DNA of 64,000 nt from Pseudomonas sp. WN033 (GTDB lineage: Bacteria; Pseudomonadota; Gammaproteobacteria; Pseudomonadales; Pseudomonadaceae), in assembly GCA_002287035.1 (NCBI GenBank), contig NSKG01000012.1, positions 30,388-94,387 of the forward strand. The letters run 5' to 3'. Positions within the stretch are counted from its first letter, which is position 1. Every line of letters begins with the position of its first letter. Positions 33,650 through 42,281 of this stretch are shown piece by piece. The position numbers were made by a program, and so were the translations under genes. A model generated the notes under the pieces. The model was given only the letters and a program-made list of their open reading frames with translations. It did no database searches and was not told where the DNA came from.

Positions 33650-34911
33650 TGCATCTGCTGCGACTGGCCTTGAAGAGCCTGGGTAACCGACGTTTTTCCG
33701 CCATCCTGACAGTGCTGGCCATCGCCCTTAGCGTGACCCTGCTTCTGGCGGTGGAGAAGGTGCGCACTGAAGCCCGCGCCAGCTTCGCCAATACCATCAG
33801 CGGCACCGACCTGATCGTCGGCGCCCGCTCGGGCTCGGTGCAACTGCTGCTGTATTCGGTCTTTCGGATCGGCAGCGCCACCAACAACATCCGCTGGGAC
33901 AGCTTCGAGCACTTTGCCGAGCACCCCCGGGTTGCCTGGGCCATTCCGATCTCGCTGGGCGACTCGCACCGTGGTTTCCCGGTCATGGGCACCAACCACA
34001 GCTATTTTGAGCATTTTCGCTATGGTCGCAGCCAGGCCCTGCAACTGAGCCAGGGTCAGGCCTTCGATGACCTGTACGACGCGGTACTCGGCGCCGATAT
34101 CGCCCGCGAACTAAATTACCGCCTGGGTGACGAGATCGTCCTGGCCCATGGCACCGGCGCGGTCAGCTTCGTCGATCACGCTGACAAACCGTTCCGGGTC
34201 AGCGGCATTCTCGAGCGCACCGGCACACCGGTCGACCGCACCGTGCATATCAGCCTGGAAGGTATGGAAGCCCTGCATGTCGACTGGCAACAGGGCATGC
34301 CCGCCCGTGGCTCGGCCCGTATCGATGCCGAACAGGCCCGCGAACTGGACCTGACGCCCAAGGCCATCACCGCCATGCTGCTGGGCCTGAACAACCGGAT
34401 CAGTACCTTTGCCGTGCAGCGCGAGATCAATCAGTACCGCGGTGAGCCACTGCTGGCGATCCTGCCGGGCGTCGCCCTGCAGGAACTCTGGAGCCTGCTC
34501 GGGGTCGCAGAAAAGGCCCTGTTCATCGTTTCGGTGTTTGTGGTCCTGACCGGCCTGGTGGGGATGCTGACGGCCATTCTCAGCAGCCTCAACGAGCGTC
34601 GGCGGGAAATGGCCATACTGCGCTCGGTTGGCGCCAAGCCCCGGCACATCTTTGGCCTGCTGCTGCTGGAAGCCGCCAGTCTGGCCTTGAGTGGTATCCT
34701 GCTGGGGCTCGGCTTGATGTATCTGGGGCTGTGGATCGGCCAGCCGCTGATCCTTGCCCACTATGGCCTGTTCATCCAGATCACCCCCCCAGGCCTGTAT
34801 GAATGGCAACTGCTTGGCGCTATCCTGTGCGCCAGCATCCTGATGGGCAGCGTCCCGGCCTGGCGAGCCTATCGCCAATCGCTGGTTGATGGACTGTCGA
34901 TACGAACCTGA
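33649..34911 (+). CDS. FtsX-domain ABC permease (MacB/LolC type)
   Basis: 420 residues from the ATG at 33649, which has AGGAGG about 8 bases upstream. One membrane segment near the N-terminus (about 17-37) is followed by a large periplasmic domain (about 40-275) and three membrane segments at the C-terminus (about 285-410, with ILSSLNERRREMAILRSVGAKPRHIF typical of FtsX). The type acts as a mechanotransmitter with the ATPase before it. The substrate is unknown; a zinc-linked outer-membrane or periplasmic partner is likely. Confidence 0.88.
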   Translation: MHLLRLALKSLGNRRFSAILTVLAIALSVTLLLAVEKVRTEARASFANTISGTDLIVGARSGSVQLLLYSVFRIGSATNNIRWDSFEHFAEHPRVAWAIPISLGDSHRGFPVMGTNHSYFEHFRYGRSQALQLSQGQAFDDLYDAVLGADIARELNYRLGDEIVLAHGTGAVSFVDHADKPFRVSGILERTGTPVDRTVHISLEGMEALHVDWQQGMPARGSARIDAEQARELDLTPKAITAMLLGLNNRISTFAVQREINQYRGEPLLAILPGVALQELWSLLGVAEKALFIVSVFVVLTGLVGMLTAILSSLNERRREMAILRSVGAKPRHIFGLLLLEAASLALSGILLGLGLMYLGLWIGQPLILAHYGLFIQITPPGLYEWQLLGAILCASILMGSVPAWRAYRQSLVDGLSIRT

Positions 34912-34925
34912 GGTAAGCGGCATTT

Positions 34926-35438
34926 ATGCGAATCCTGGCTGCACTACTCGCCACCACCCTGCTCAGCGCCAACAGCTGGGCTGTTGAGGAGCTGACCTGG
35001 GGTGACCTGGTACCACCCGAGGCCCGTGACATGCTTGGCATGCCGGCACCGGTACATGACCTGTCGCAACTGGCCGACGCCCTGGGTGACGAATTCTACG
35101 GCGACCCGGCGGTGCAACTGGAACCGGCGGCGCCGGTAGTGCCGGAGCTGGATGGCCGCCAGGTGCGCCTGCCCGGCTATGTCGTGCCGCTGGGGATTAC
35201 CGAGCGCGGGGAAGTTGATGAGTTTCTGCTGGTGCCTTACTTCGGCGCCTGCATCCATGTGCCGCCGCCGCCGTCAAACCAGATCGTCTACGTCAAGAGC
35301 AGCCAGGGCATTCCCCTGCAGGATCTGTATCAGCCCTTCTGGATCACCGGCCCCATGCAGGTTGAGCATATGGAAAGCGATCTGGCCAATGCTGGCTACA
35401 AGATCGCTGGCGCCAGCGTTGAACCTTATACCTATTAA
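34926..35438 (+). CDS. Periplasmic DUF3299 protein
   Basis: 170 residues with a signal peptide (1-19). The DUF3299 core is visible: VRLPGYVVPLGITERGEVDEFLLVPYFGACIHVPPPPSNQIVYV. A conserved Cys-His pair (ACIHVPPPP) could bind a metal. It closes the zinc cluster, 14 bases after the permease. The precise role is unknown. Confidence 0.85.
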   Translation: MRILAALLATTLLSANSWAVEELTWGDLVPPEARDMLGMPAPVHDLSQLADALGDEFYGDPAVQLEPAAPVVPELDGRQVRLPGYVVPLGITERGEVDEFLLVPYFGACIHVPPPPSNQIVYVKSSQGIPLQDLYQPFWITGPMQVEHMESDLANAGYKIAGASVEPYTY

Positions 35439-35462
35439 GCGTTTACAGCTCCAGCCCCGCGA

Positions 35463-36635
35463 TTAGGACTGATTGTCAATCCACTCCAGCAAGCGTTGGG
35501 CCTCTTCCGCCTGGCGCCCGTCACTGACCTCCAACAGGGCCCGACGCGCCGCTTCCGGCTCACCCAGGGCCTGGCGGGCATACCCCTGCCACAAACGAAT
35601 CTGCCGCCGCTGCTCGGCATTGGCGTCTGACTCGGCGCGGGCCAGGCTGGTCAGCAACCCGTTCCAGTCTTCACGCTCCATCTGCACCGCAGCCACTCTC
35701 AGCCAGTGCGATGCGCGGCCACTGTGCTCAGCCAGACTGCGCCAGGCCGACTCGGCGCGCTGCCGGTCACGCGCCAACTGCCATAACTGAGCCAGGCGCT
35801 CACGTCGCTCAGCATTGGCCGGCAACAGCCCACGCTCGAACATTTCCTCCAGCAGCCTGGCCGCCTGCCAGGGTGCGCCGGCCTGGGTCTGCAGGCCGAC
35901 CAGGCTATCCAGATCGGTGGCCGAGAAACGCACCCCAGCCTCATAAGCCAGGCGCAGGCTGGCCGCCGCTGCCCGAGGACGGTTGTCCAGGCTTTGCATC
36001 GCGGCCAGTTGTCGCCAGTACTCGGCATTGGCTGGCTCACGGCGCAGCATCTGCTTGAGCCAGCGCTCAGCCTGGCTGTAACGCTGCAGGCGGTAGTTCA
36101 TACCGACCAGCAGTTGATACCAGGCGGCATCGATGCCCGGTTCTTCGCGCACAACGCGCTCGGCCAAGGGAATGGCCTTGTCGAATTGACGCAGCTGACT
36201 ATAGGCCTGCACCAGCAGGCGCTGACTATCGCGCGGCAGAGCGCCGCGCGCCTGTTCTGCCTCAAGCAGCGTCACAGCCTCACGATAACGCCCGGCCACG
36301 GCCAGCAACTGGGCCAAATTGCGCCGGTCCTGACTGGCGGCTTCGGCCTCCAGCCGGTCGTGGGCCAGAGCTTTGCTCAGCCAGTCGATCGCTTCCTCGT
36401 GGCGGTCACGGGCAATCGCCAGATAACCCAGCCGCTGCTCGATCAGCGCCTGTTCCAGACTGCCGGCCCGTACCTGACCCAGCGCCTGCTGCAGGGTGTC
36501 GCGGGCCTGGCCGTAATTACCCTGCTGCTGCGCCTGCTGGGCGCTGGTCAGGGCCTGAAACACGGAAGGCTGAACCGTCTGCTGAGCCCATAACATCGGA
36601 CTTGCCAGGACCAGTAACAGGATCAAGTAACGCAT
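35463..36635 (-). CDS. Periplasmic TPR protein of the TtpC/TonB2-type system
   Basis: 390 residues with a signal peptide (1-17), then repeated helix pairs about 34 residues long (DTLQQALGQVRAGSLEQALIEQRLGYLA, QLLAVAGRYREAVTLLEAEQ, WLKQMLRREPANAEYWRQLAAMQ). Vibrio-type TonB2 loci carry such a TPR protein as the last gene. It begins in the stop of tonB. It probably helps TonB reach selected receptors. Confidence 0.82.
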   Translation of the reverse strand: MRYLILLLVLASPMLWAQQTVQPSVFQALTSAQQAQQQGNYGQARDTLQQALGQVRAGSLEQALIEQRLGYLAIARDRHEEAIDWLSKALAHDRLEAEAASQDRRNLAQLLAVAGRYREAVTLLEAEQARGALPRDSQRLLVQAYSQLRQFDKAIPLAERVVREEPGIDAAWYQLLVGMNYRLQRYSQAERWLKQMLRREPANAEYWRQLAAMQSLDNRPRAAAASLRLAYEAGVRFSATDLDSLVGLQTQAGAPWQAARLLEEMFERGLLPANAERRERLAQLWQLARDRQRAESAWRSLAEHSGRASHWLRVAAVQMEREDWNGLLTSLARAESDANAEQRRQIRLWQGYARQALGEPEAARRALLEVSDGRQAEEAQRLLEWIDNQS

Positions 36636-37312
36636 CAGCGACCTCCATCCAAACGGAAGTAGAGCGTTTTGGTGGCTTCGCGCGCCACATTCTGGCCATT
36701 TTCCCGACGCGGGGCGAACCGCCAGCGCATCGCCGCCCGGCGCGCCTCACGCTCGAACACTCCGGGAGGATTGGCCTGGGTAACCCGCAAGTTGTCGACC
36801 CGGCCGTCGGCGGTGATAGTGAAAGCCAGCGTGACCTCCCCTTCAATCCCAGCCGCCAGCGCCCGCTGCGGGTAGTTCGGGGGAATATCGACCAGCGGCG
36901 TCACTTCTTCAGACAGGCTTGGCGTGGCATCCATGGCCGGAGCTGGCGGTGGCGTTGCCACTTCCGCCGCGGCACTGAGGTTCTGCAGACTTGGCGCACT
37001 GCTGATCGCCAGCGGGGTACTGATATTCGGCAGGTCAATATTGAGATTGACCTGGGTATCGACCTGCGGTTGCGGCGGCCGAGGCGGGGTCGGCGTAACC
37101 GGCGGCTGCGGGGTTGGCGGCTCAGGGGCCTGGCGCGGCTGACGCTCGCGACTGTCGCTCTGGGTATCGGAAACGCTGCGCACAAAGCTGACCCGCGCCA
37201 GCTCGTCGTCCGGCAGGCTGTTGTCACGCGGCGGCATGATCAGCACCAGCATCAGGGCGAACAGCGCCAGCGCCACCAGCAGCGCGCCAAGGAAACTGGC
37301 CAACAGGCGCAT
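36635..37312 (-). CDS. tonB: TonB-family energy transducer
   Basis: 225 residues. An N-terminal anchor (about 1-28) lacks the long basic leader of some TonBs. A Pro-rich linker follows (PEPPTPQPPVTPTPPRPPQPQ), then the TonB C-terminal domain (IPPNYPQRALAAGIEGEVTLAFTITADGRVDNLRV) with the conserved YP. It transmits inner-membrane proton-motive force to TonB-dependent receptors. The start codon overlaps the exbD stop (TGATG). Confidence 0.93.
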   Translation of the reverse strand: MRLLASFLGALLVALALFALMLVLIMPPRDNSLPDDELARVSFVRSVSDTQSDSRERQPRQAPEPPTPQPPVTPTPPRPPQPQVDTQVNLNIDLPNISTPLAISSAPSLQNLSAAAEVATPPPAPAMDATPSLSEEVTPLVDIPPNYPQRALAAGIEGEVTLAFTITADGRVDNLRVTQANPPGVFEREARRAAMRWRFAPRRENGQNVAREATKTLYFRLDGGR

Positions 37313-37722
37313 CAGCGATTCTCTGCCGTGGCCGCCAGCGCCACGTCCATGACCCCGGCCAGGCGCACCTGATCCATGACCTGAATCACCAGCCCGCTAC
37401 GCGAGTCACGATCGGCCTGCACCACGACACTGCTGTCCGGCTGGTCCACCCGCAGACGCTCGACCGCTGCTCGCACGGCGCGAATATCGACCCGCTGGCG
37501 GTCAATCCAAATTTCGCCGCTGGGGCTGACCGCAATCAGGATATTGCCCTTGGGCTGTTCACTGGCGCTCGCCGCCGAAGGGGTTTGCACGGTGATCCCC
37601 GACTCCTTGATAAAGGAGCTGGTGACGATGAAAAAGATCAGCATGATGAAGACGATATCCAGCATCGGGGTCAAGTCGATGCCCGCTTCCTCGTCATTGC
37701 CGGTGTGTCTGCGCATGCGCAT
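37312..37722 (-). CDS. exbD: ExbD-type energy-coupling protein
   Basis: 136 residues. The N-terminus (NDEEAGIDLTPMLDIVFIMLIFFIVTSSFI) holds the single membrane segment with the conserved Asp that carries protons. The periplasmic domain runs from about 45 to 136. Partner of the ExbB protein 10 bases upstream; together they energise the TonB protein. Confidence 0.94.
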   Translation of the reverse strand: MRMRRHTGNDEEAGIDLTPMLDIVFIMLIFFIVTSSFIKESGITVQTPSAASASEQPKGNILIAVSPSGEIWIDRQRVDIRAVRAAVERLRVDQPDSSVVVQADRDSRSGLVIQVMDQVRLAGVMDVALAATAENR

Positions 37723-37732
37723 AACTCAATTC

Positions 37733-38248
37733 CTAGTCGTGTCGCAGTCGGTCGGTAAGCCGCTGCAGCGCCCGGCGTGACTGTTGATCCAGCCGCGCCA
37801 GGCAAAACAAGCCGCTGATGGCGATCACCATGCCGGCCATGGTCGGCACGGTCGCCCGCGAAACCCCGGACGCCATGGCCCGGGGATTGCCATTGCCGCT
37901 CAAGGCCATGACATCGAACACCTGAATCATCCCGGTCACTGTGCCCAGCAACCCCAGCAAGGGGCACAGGGCGATCAGTACCCGCACCAGCGGGATAAAA
38001 CGGTTAAGCCGCTGCTGGGCCTGCGACAGCCAGGCGTTGCGTACATGCCGGGCGGCCAGGCTGGCGCGATCGGCCCGGGCCTGCCAGGCCTGCTGATAGC
38101 CCTGGGCCTGACGGGGAAATACCCAGCCCAGAAACCACAGGCGCTCCAGCATCAGCGTCCACAACAGTACGGTGACCCAGAGAATGGTCCACAGAACCCA
38201 GCCACCGCTATCGAGGAAGTCGCGCAGCAGCCACAGCCCGTCAAGCAC
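37733..38248 (-). CDS. exbB: ExbB/TolQ/MotA-family proton channel protein
   Basis: 171 residues from the GTG at 38248. That start has AGGAG 7 bases upstream and overlaps the TtpC stop by 8 bases, and the protein then starts VLDGLWLLRDFLDSGGWVLW, like other short ExbB2 proteins. An ATG at 38272 in the same frame would give 8 more residues. Three membrane segments (about 10-35, 90-110, 125-150) and LLGLLGTVTGMIQVFDVMA are family marks. Confidence 0.88.
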   Translation of the reverse strand: MLDGLWLLRDFLDSGGWVLWTILWVTVLLWTLMLERLWFLGWVFPRQAQGYQQAWQARADRASLAARHVRNAWLSQAQQRLNRFIPLVRVLIALCPLLGLLGTVTGMIQVFDVMALSGNGNPRAMASGVSRATVPTMAGMVIAISGLFCLARLDQQSRRALQRLTDRLRHD

Positions 38249-39599
38249 CGCGCTGCTCCTCGCCACGCTCATCGCCGCCCAGGTGCAGCGCGATCAGCCC
38301 GGCACTCTGTTGCTCCAGCAGTTGCACCAGGGCCTTGCTACGCGCCGCCACCAGGCTGTGCATGAACAGCAGCGGAATGGCTACCACCAGGCCCAGTACT
38401 GTGGTTACCAAGGCCTGGGAAATTCCCCCGGCCATCAGTTTCGGGTCACCGGTGCCAAACAGGGTGATAGCCTGGAAGGTCGCAATCATCCCGGTCACAG
38501 TGCCGAGCAGCCCGAGCAGCGGCGCCACCGCGGCCAACAGCTTGATCAGGCCCTGCCAACGCTCCAGCGCCGGCGTTTCCTTGAGGATGGCTTCGTCCAG
38601 CTTCAATTCCAGGGTATCGAGCTGTTCCAGCTTCGGTTGCGCACCGATGACCCCGAGCACCCGGCCCAGCGGGTTGCCGGTATCCAGGTTGTCCAGGTCG
38701 GCAATCTGCCGGTCAACGCGTTGCTGGGTGCGCTGCAACCAGGCCAGCCGCGCCAGCGCCAACAGCAGGCCAATCAGACCCAGCGCCAGAATCACATACC
38801 CCACCAGGCCACCCTGCTGAACCCGCTCCCACAGACTCGGGGTCAGTTGCAACTGGTTGATGACGTTGCCACGGGTCGGGTCGACCCACAGATCGGCCAG
38901 CCCAGTGCGCGGGCTGTCGAATTTGCTTGCCAGGCCATTGCCATCAGGCTGACGCGCAGCCACCAGCAGTTGCCCTGCTTCGGGTTGATAAATCAGGTAG
39001 TCACGCCCCTGCACTGCGATGAAGGGCCCCACAGCCAGCACCGGGCTGAGTTGCTGCTGGCCATCGCGCCCCACCACCGGTGCGTCGAAGCGGCTGACCT
39101 TGCCACTGTCGGTCATATCCTGCTGCAGGGTGAACCAGAACTGCTCCAGCGTCTCGACGGTGGGGATCTGCCGGCTCTCGGACAGTTGCTGCAGAGTCGC
39201 GGTCCGTTCAGGGAATTTCAGGTTGAGCAAGGAGTCCTGCCACTGGCTGAGGGTGTCACCGGCACTCTGGCGGACGACCCCAAACAATTCGCCCAGACTG
39301 CCACTGCGCTGGCTCAGCTCAGCCTGCAGCTCGGCCAGCTCGGCCTCCTGCTGATCGAACCGAGCCTTGAGCCGGTCGGCTTCAGCCTGGACCCCGGCCA
39401 GCGCCTGCTCGGCCTCGCGCAACCGGCGTTGCTGCTGGTCGCGCTCAGTAATAAAGCGGGTTTCACGCTCACGCATTGCTGCCTGTTCACTGCTGCGCAG
39501 CTCGCGGACGTTGCGCAGCAGATCGTCGAGGCTGGCCGGCTGTGCCTGTACCAACGGCGCCATCAGCCCCGCCAGCAGGATAATAAACAGACGCTTCAT
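38241..39599 (-). CDS. ttpC: TtpC-type ExbB-domain protein with periplasmic coiled coil
   Basis: 452 residues. There is a signal peptide (1-19), a long coiled coil (about 25-105, rich in Arg/Glu/Gln), a periplasmic domain (about 110-260) and a C-terminal ExbB-like part with three membrane segments (from about 270, LLGLLGTVTGMIATFQAITLFGTGDPKLM). This is TtpC, the fourth inner-membrane component of TonB2 systems. The start overlaps the DUF3450 stop by 4 bases (ATGA). Confidence 0.9.
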   Translation of the reverse strand: MKRLFIILLAGLMAPLVQAQPASLDDLLRNVRELRSSEQAAMRERETRFITERDQQQRRLREAEQALAGVQAEADRLKARFDQQEAELAELQAELSQRSGSLGELFGVVRQSAGDTLSQWQDSLLNLKFPERTATLQQLSESRQIPTVETLEQFWFTLQQDMTDSGKVSRFDAPVVGRDGQQQLSPVLAVGPFIAVQGRDYLIYQPEAGQLLVAARQPDGNGLASKFDSPRTGLADLWVDPTRGNVINQLQLTPSLWERVQQGGLVGYVILALGLIGLLLALARLAWLQRTQQRVDRQIADLDNLDTGNPLGRVLGVIGAQPKLEQLDTLELKLDEAILKETPALERWQGLIKLLAAVAPLLGLLGTVTGMIATFQAITLFGTGDPKLMAGGISQALVTTVLGLVVAIPLLFMHSLVAARSKALVQLLEQQSAGLIALHLGGDERGEEQRGA

Positions 39600-40360
39600 G
39601 ACTCACCTCCCGGCTCGCTGATCGGTGGCAGCGGCAGCTTCAGCATCACCGGGGTTTGTTGTTGACGGGCAATGCTCAGCCCCTGCTCCAGCGTCCGGTG
39701 ATAACCTGACGGCAGGCTGGTCCAGCGCTTAGCCTGGGGATCCCAATAACCCTGCTCGCGACCATCCAGGCTCTGATAGAACAGCATCAACCGTCCAAGC
39801 CGGAGGAAATCGACCACCCGGGCCTGACCATTGGCCTCGACAGTGCCGCGCCAGGCCTCCAGGGTCCGACCGTAATCACTTTCAATCTGATAGGCTTCGA
39901 TGGTGCGCCGGTACTTTTCCGCTACGCTGACATCGGCCCGAGTCATCAGCTCCTTGAGCTGAGCCACCCGCTCGGCACGTTCTTCAGCCAGGAACGGCAG
40001 GTCCAGGGCGACGAACTGCTCCAGCGAGTCGACCATCCGCTGAATCATTGGCAGCACTTCACGCTGGGTTTCCTCGATGCTGGCCACCTGCAGCTGCAGA
40101 CTTTCCAGCTCACCTTCCTGGGCTGCCACCATGTCGCGCAGGCGCTCGTTGTAGGCCAGCAATTGCTCGCGCTGGGTGACCGCCTGCCGATAGCGCTCCA
40201 GCGCCTGCCGGGCAGCATCGTCCATCTGCTCGATCCGCTGCTGGGAAGCCGCCGCCTCGGCACTCAGCGCCTCGCTCTCGGTCAGCGCCCGTTCACCGGC
40301 ACTCTGGCCCAGCGCCAGACCCGGCAACAGAGCCAGCATCACCATCCACACCACTTTCAT
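39596..40360 (-). CDS. DUF3450 periplasmic coiled-coil protein
   Basis: 254 residues from the ATG at 40360 (GGGAG about 8 bases upstream). A signal peptide (about 1-19) is followed by two coiled-coil stretches (residues about 30-120). The C-terminal region (VVDFLRLGRLMLFYQSLDGREQGYWDPQAKRW) is diagnostic of DUF3450. It is the first gene of the Ttp/TonB operon and, in the family, is always linked to it. The role is probably periplasmic scaffolding. Confidence 0.88.
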   Translation of the reverse strand: MKVVWMVMLALLPGLALGQSAGERALTESEALSAEAAASQQRIEQMDDAARQALERYRQAVTQREQLLAYNERLRDMVAAQEGELESLQLQVASIEETQREVLPMIQRMVDSLEQFVALDLPFLAEERAERVAQLKELMTRADVSVAEKYRRTIEAYQIESDYGRTLEAWRGTVEANGQARVVDFLRLGRLMLFYQSLDGREQGYWDPQAKRWTSLPSGYHRTLEQGLSIARQQQTPVMLKLPLPPISEPGGES

Positions 40361-40402
40361 TGGTATCTCCCACCGCACCGCTCTAGTCGGCGCCTCTTAA
40401 AA

Positions 40403-40421
40403 GAGAAGCATTATCATCTTT
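40403..40421. promoter_or_regulatory. Fur-box-like site upstream of the TtpC/TonB operon
   Basis: AAAGATGATAATGCTTCTC on the minus strand matches GATAATGATAATCATTATC at 13 of 19 bases, with the central GATAAT best conserved. It lies about 43 bases before the DUF3450 ATG. Confidence 0.5.
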
Positions 40422-40531
40422 GACTGCATAGACTTCAACCACAAATCCAGTCCCGGGACATTTTCCCGGGCGCGCGTCTACAAACTCCCTGATAACTGTG
40501 ACAGACGGTCGCAGGCAACCCCATACAACCT

Positions 40532-40573
40532 TTGCTCCAGATCAATACCGCCCCATGACCCAGCTACTAAAGT
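40532..40573 (+). promoter_or_regulatory. ANR-box-like promoter of oprG
   Basis: TTGCT-CCAG-ATCAA at 40532-40545 matches the ANR consensus at all but one base. TAAAGT at 40568-40573 is a well-placed -10 (predicted start near 40580; ATG at 40604). Anaerobic ANR control of oprG is reported in P. aeruginosa. Confidence 0.6.
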
Positions 40574-40603
40574 CGCCCTACACGTTATTCAAGGAGAGAC
40601 TCC

Positions 40604-41296
40604 ATGTCGCATTTCGTTTCCAAACTGACCGCCGGCCTGCTGCTGGCTCCGGCTCTACTCGCTGCGTCTGTCGCCCAGGCTCACCAGGCCGGCGATATCA
40701 TCGTCCGTGCTGGTGCCATTGTGGTCGATCCGCGCGAGGACAGTTCGGGCATCAAGACCGGCGGCGCCAATCTGGGCGGCAAGGCTACCCTGGACAAGGA
40801 CACCCAGCTCGGCTTGAACTTTGCCTACATGCTAACCGACCAGTTTGCCGTAGAGCTGCTGGCCGCCACCCCGTTCAAACATGAAGTCGGGGTTGCCGGC
40901 TCGCCGGCGGGCCTGGATGCCCTTAACGGCAAGCTCGGGACCATCAAGCACCTGCCGCCGACCCTGAGTGCACTATGGTATCCACTGCAGAACAACTCAG
41001 CGTTCCAGCCCTATGTTGGCGCCGGGGTCAATTTCACCTGGTTCTTTGATGAGGAAGTAGGCAGCGAGGCCAAGGGCAAGGGTTTCCGTGGCCTGAGCCT
41101 GGATAACTCCTGGGGCTGGGCTGCACAGATTGGTGCGGACTACATGCTGACCGAGAATCTGATGGTCAACGCCCAGGTTCGTTATATCGACATCAGCACC
41201 ACCGGCTACACTCACCTGGATGGCGTCGGCCGTCTGAAAGTCGATGTCGACGTTGACCCGTTTGTCTACATGGTGGGCCTGGGCTACAAGTTCTAA
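40604..41296 (+). CDS. oprG: Outer membrane protein OprG (OmpW family)
   Basis: 230 residues with a signal peptide (1-23, cleavage after VAQA) and an eight-stranded OmpW barrel. Family marks are DIIVRAGAIVVDP near the mature start, LGLNFAYMLTDQFAVELLAATPFKHEV, HLPPTLSALWYP, QPYVGAGVNFTWFF and the C-terminal Phe (MVGLGYKF). It forms a narrow hydrophobic channel for small uncharged or hydrophobic molecules. The ribosome site AAGGAGAG precedes the ATG. An ANR-like box lies upstream. Confidence 0.94.
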   Translation: MSHFVSKLTAGLLLAPALLAASVAQAHQAGDIIVRAGAIVVDPREDSSGIKTGGANLGGKATLDKDTQLGLNFAYMLTDQFAVELLAATPFKHEVGVAGSPAGLDALNGKLGTIKHLPPTLSALWYPLQNNSAFQPYVGAGVNFTWFFDEEVGSEAKGKGFRGLSLDNSWGWAAQIGADYMLTENLMVNAQVRYIDISTTGYTHLDGVGRLKVDVDVDPFVYMVGLGYKF

Positions 41297-41312
41297 GCCC
41301 ACCGGCAACGAA

Positions 41313-41342
41313 CAACGGCCGCTACTGCGGCCGTTGGTTTTT
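41313..41342. terminator. Terminator shared by oprG and the convergent reductase-like gene
   Basis: CAACGGCCGC-TACT-GCGGCCGTTG, a 10-bp stem followed by GTTTTT on the plus strand. The stop of the minus-strand gene lies inside this stem. Confidence 0.88.
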
Positions 41343-42218
41343 GGCTCCCAGGCTCTGCTCCAGCAGCCCGGCCAGCTGACTGCGCCAGGCTCTTGGCTTG
41401 ATCCCGAAGGTATGCAGAATCCGTTTGCCCGAGAGCGCCGCATTCTGCGGTTCCTTACCGGCCATCGGCTGGCTGCTGAAGGGAACCGGCTGAATCAGCG
41501 GGTCGTGCTCGATATAACCGGCGGCCAGCAATTCCTGCACTAACGCCTTGGCCAGACTGATCCAGCTACTGACCTCGGCACCACCATAGTGGTAGAGCCC
41601 GTACAACGGGGCGTCACAGTCGACCTGTTTGAGCAGCGCCAGTATCACTCGGGCCACGTCGGTCACCGGGGTCGGGTTGCCACGCCACTCTTCTGCCAGG
41701 GTCACTGGCTGAGCAGAACACAGCTGGGACAACAAGCGCCCAAGCTGGCCTTCAGCCGAACTGTCCAGCACCCAGCTCAAGCGCAGGATCAAATGCCGCT
41801 CCCAGGCCAGCAGCCGCTGCTCCAGCTCAACCTGCATTGCTCCCAGCGGATCAGCCGGTGCGGTCTCATCCTTTTCGCTGTAGGGCGCCGGTTTGAGCCC
41901 ATCGAAGACCCTGGCACTGGAGAGCATCAACAACAACACGTCATGCTGCTGGCAGGCAGCGAGCAGCGCCGTATCGAAGGCTCGCTGAGCCTGCAACGTG
42001 CGGGCATCCTGAACACCTAGCTGAAACTGTTCATGGTAATGGGTCAGGTTAACCACGGCGTCCGGCTGCTGCGCCAGCCAGCCGTCCAGCGCCTCGGCGC
42101 GCCAACCGCCTTCAGGCTGGCCGACCGTCATGAGCTGGATGTCTTCAGCCTCCGCCAGAGCCGTCAGGGCTTGGCCCAACCTATTGTCAGCCCCCAGCAG
42201 CATTACCCGCATGCGCAT
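41322..42218 (-). CDS. Sugar-nucleotide reductase-like protein (RmlD family)
   Basis: 298 residues from the ATG at 42218 (AAGG about 8 bases upstream). The N-terminal Rossmann motif is MRVMLLGADNRLGQALTALAEAE, followed by DAVVNLTHYHEQFQLG and YSEKDETAPADPLGAMQVELEQRLL, where the catalytic Tyr-x3-Lys of RmlD is poorly conserved. It resembles dTDP-4-dehydrorhamnose reductase folds but may not be that enzyme. In P. aeruginosa a probable epimerase sits in the same place next to oprG. Confidence 0.75.
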   Translation of the reverse strand: MRMRVMLLGADNRLGQALTALAEAEDIQLMTVGQPEGGWRAEALDGWLAQQPDAVVNLTHYHEQFQLGVQDARTLQAQRAFDTALLAACQQHDVLLLMLSSARVFDGLKPAPYSEKDETAPADPLGAMQVELEQRLLAWERHLILRLSWVLDSSAEGQLGRLLSQLCSAQPVTLAEEWRGNPTPVTDVARVILALLKQVDCDAPLYGLYHYGGAEVSSWISLAKALVQELLAAGYIEHDPLIQPVPFSSQPMAGKEPQNAALSGKRILHTFGIKPRAWRSQLAGLLEQSLGAKNQRPQ

Positions 42219-42281
42219 GCACTTACCTTTATCCGTCCAGATTCGCTGCATTGTGCATTGCTTGCGGCCTGCTCGTCACCC

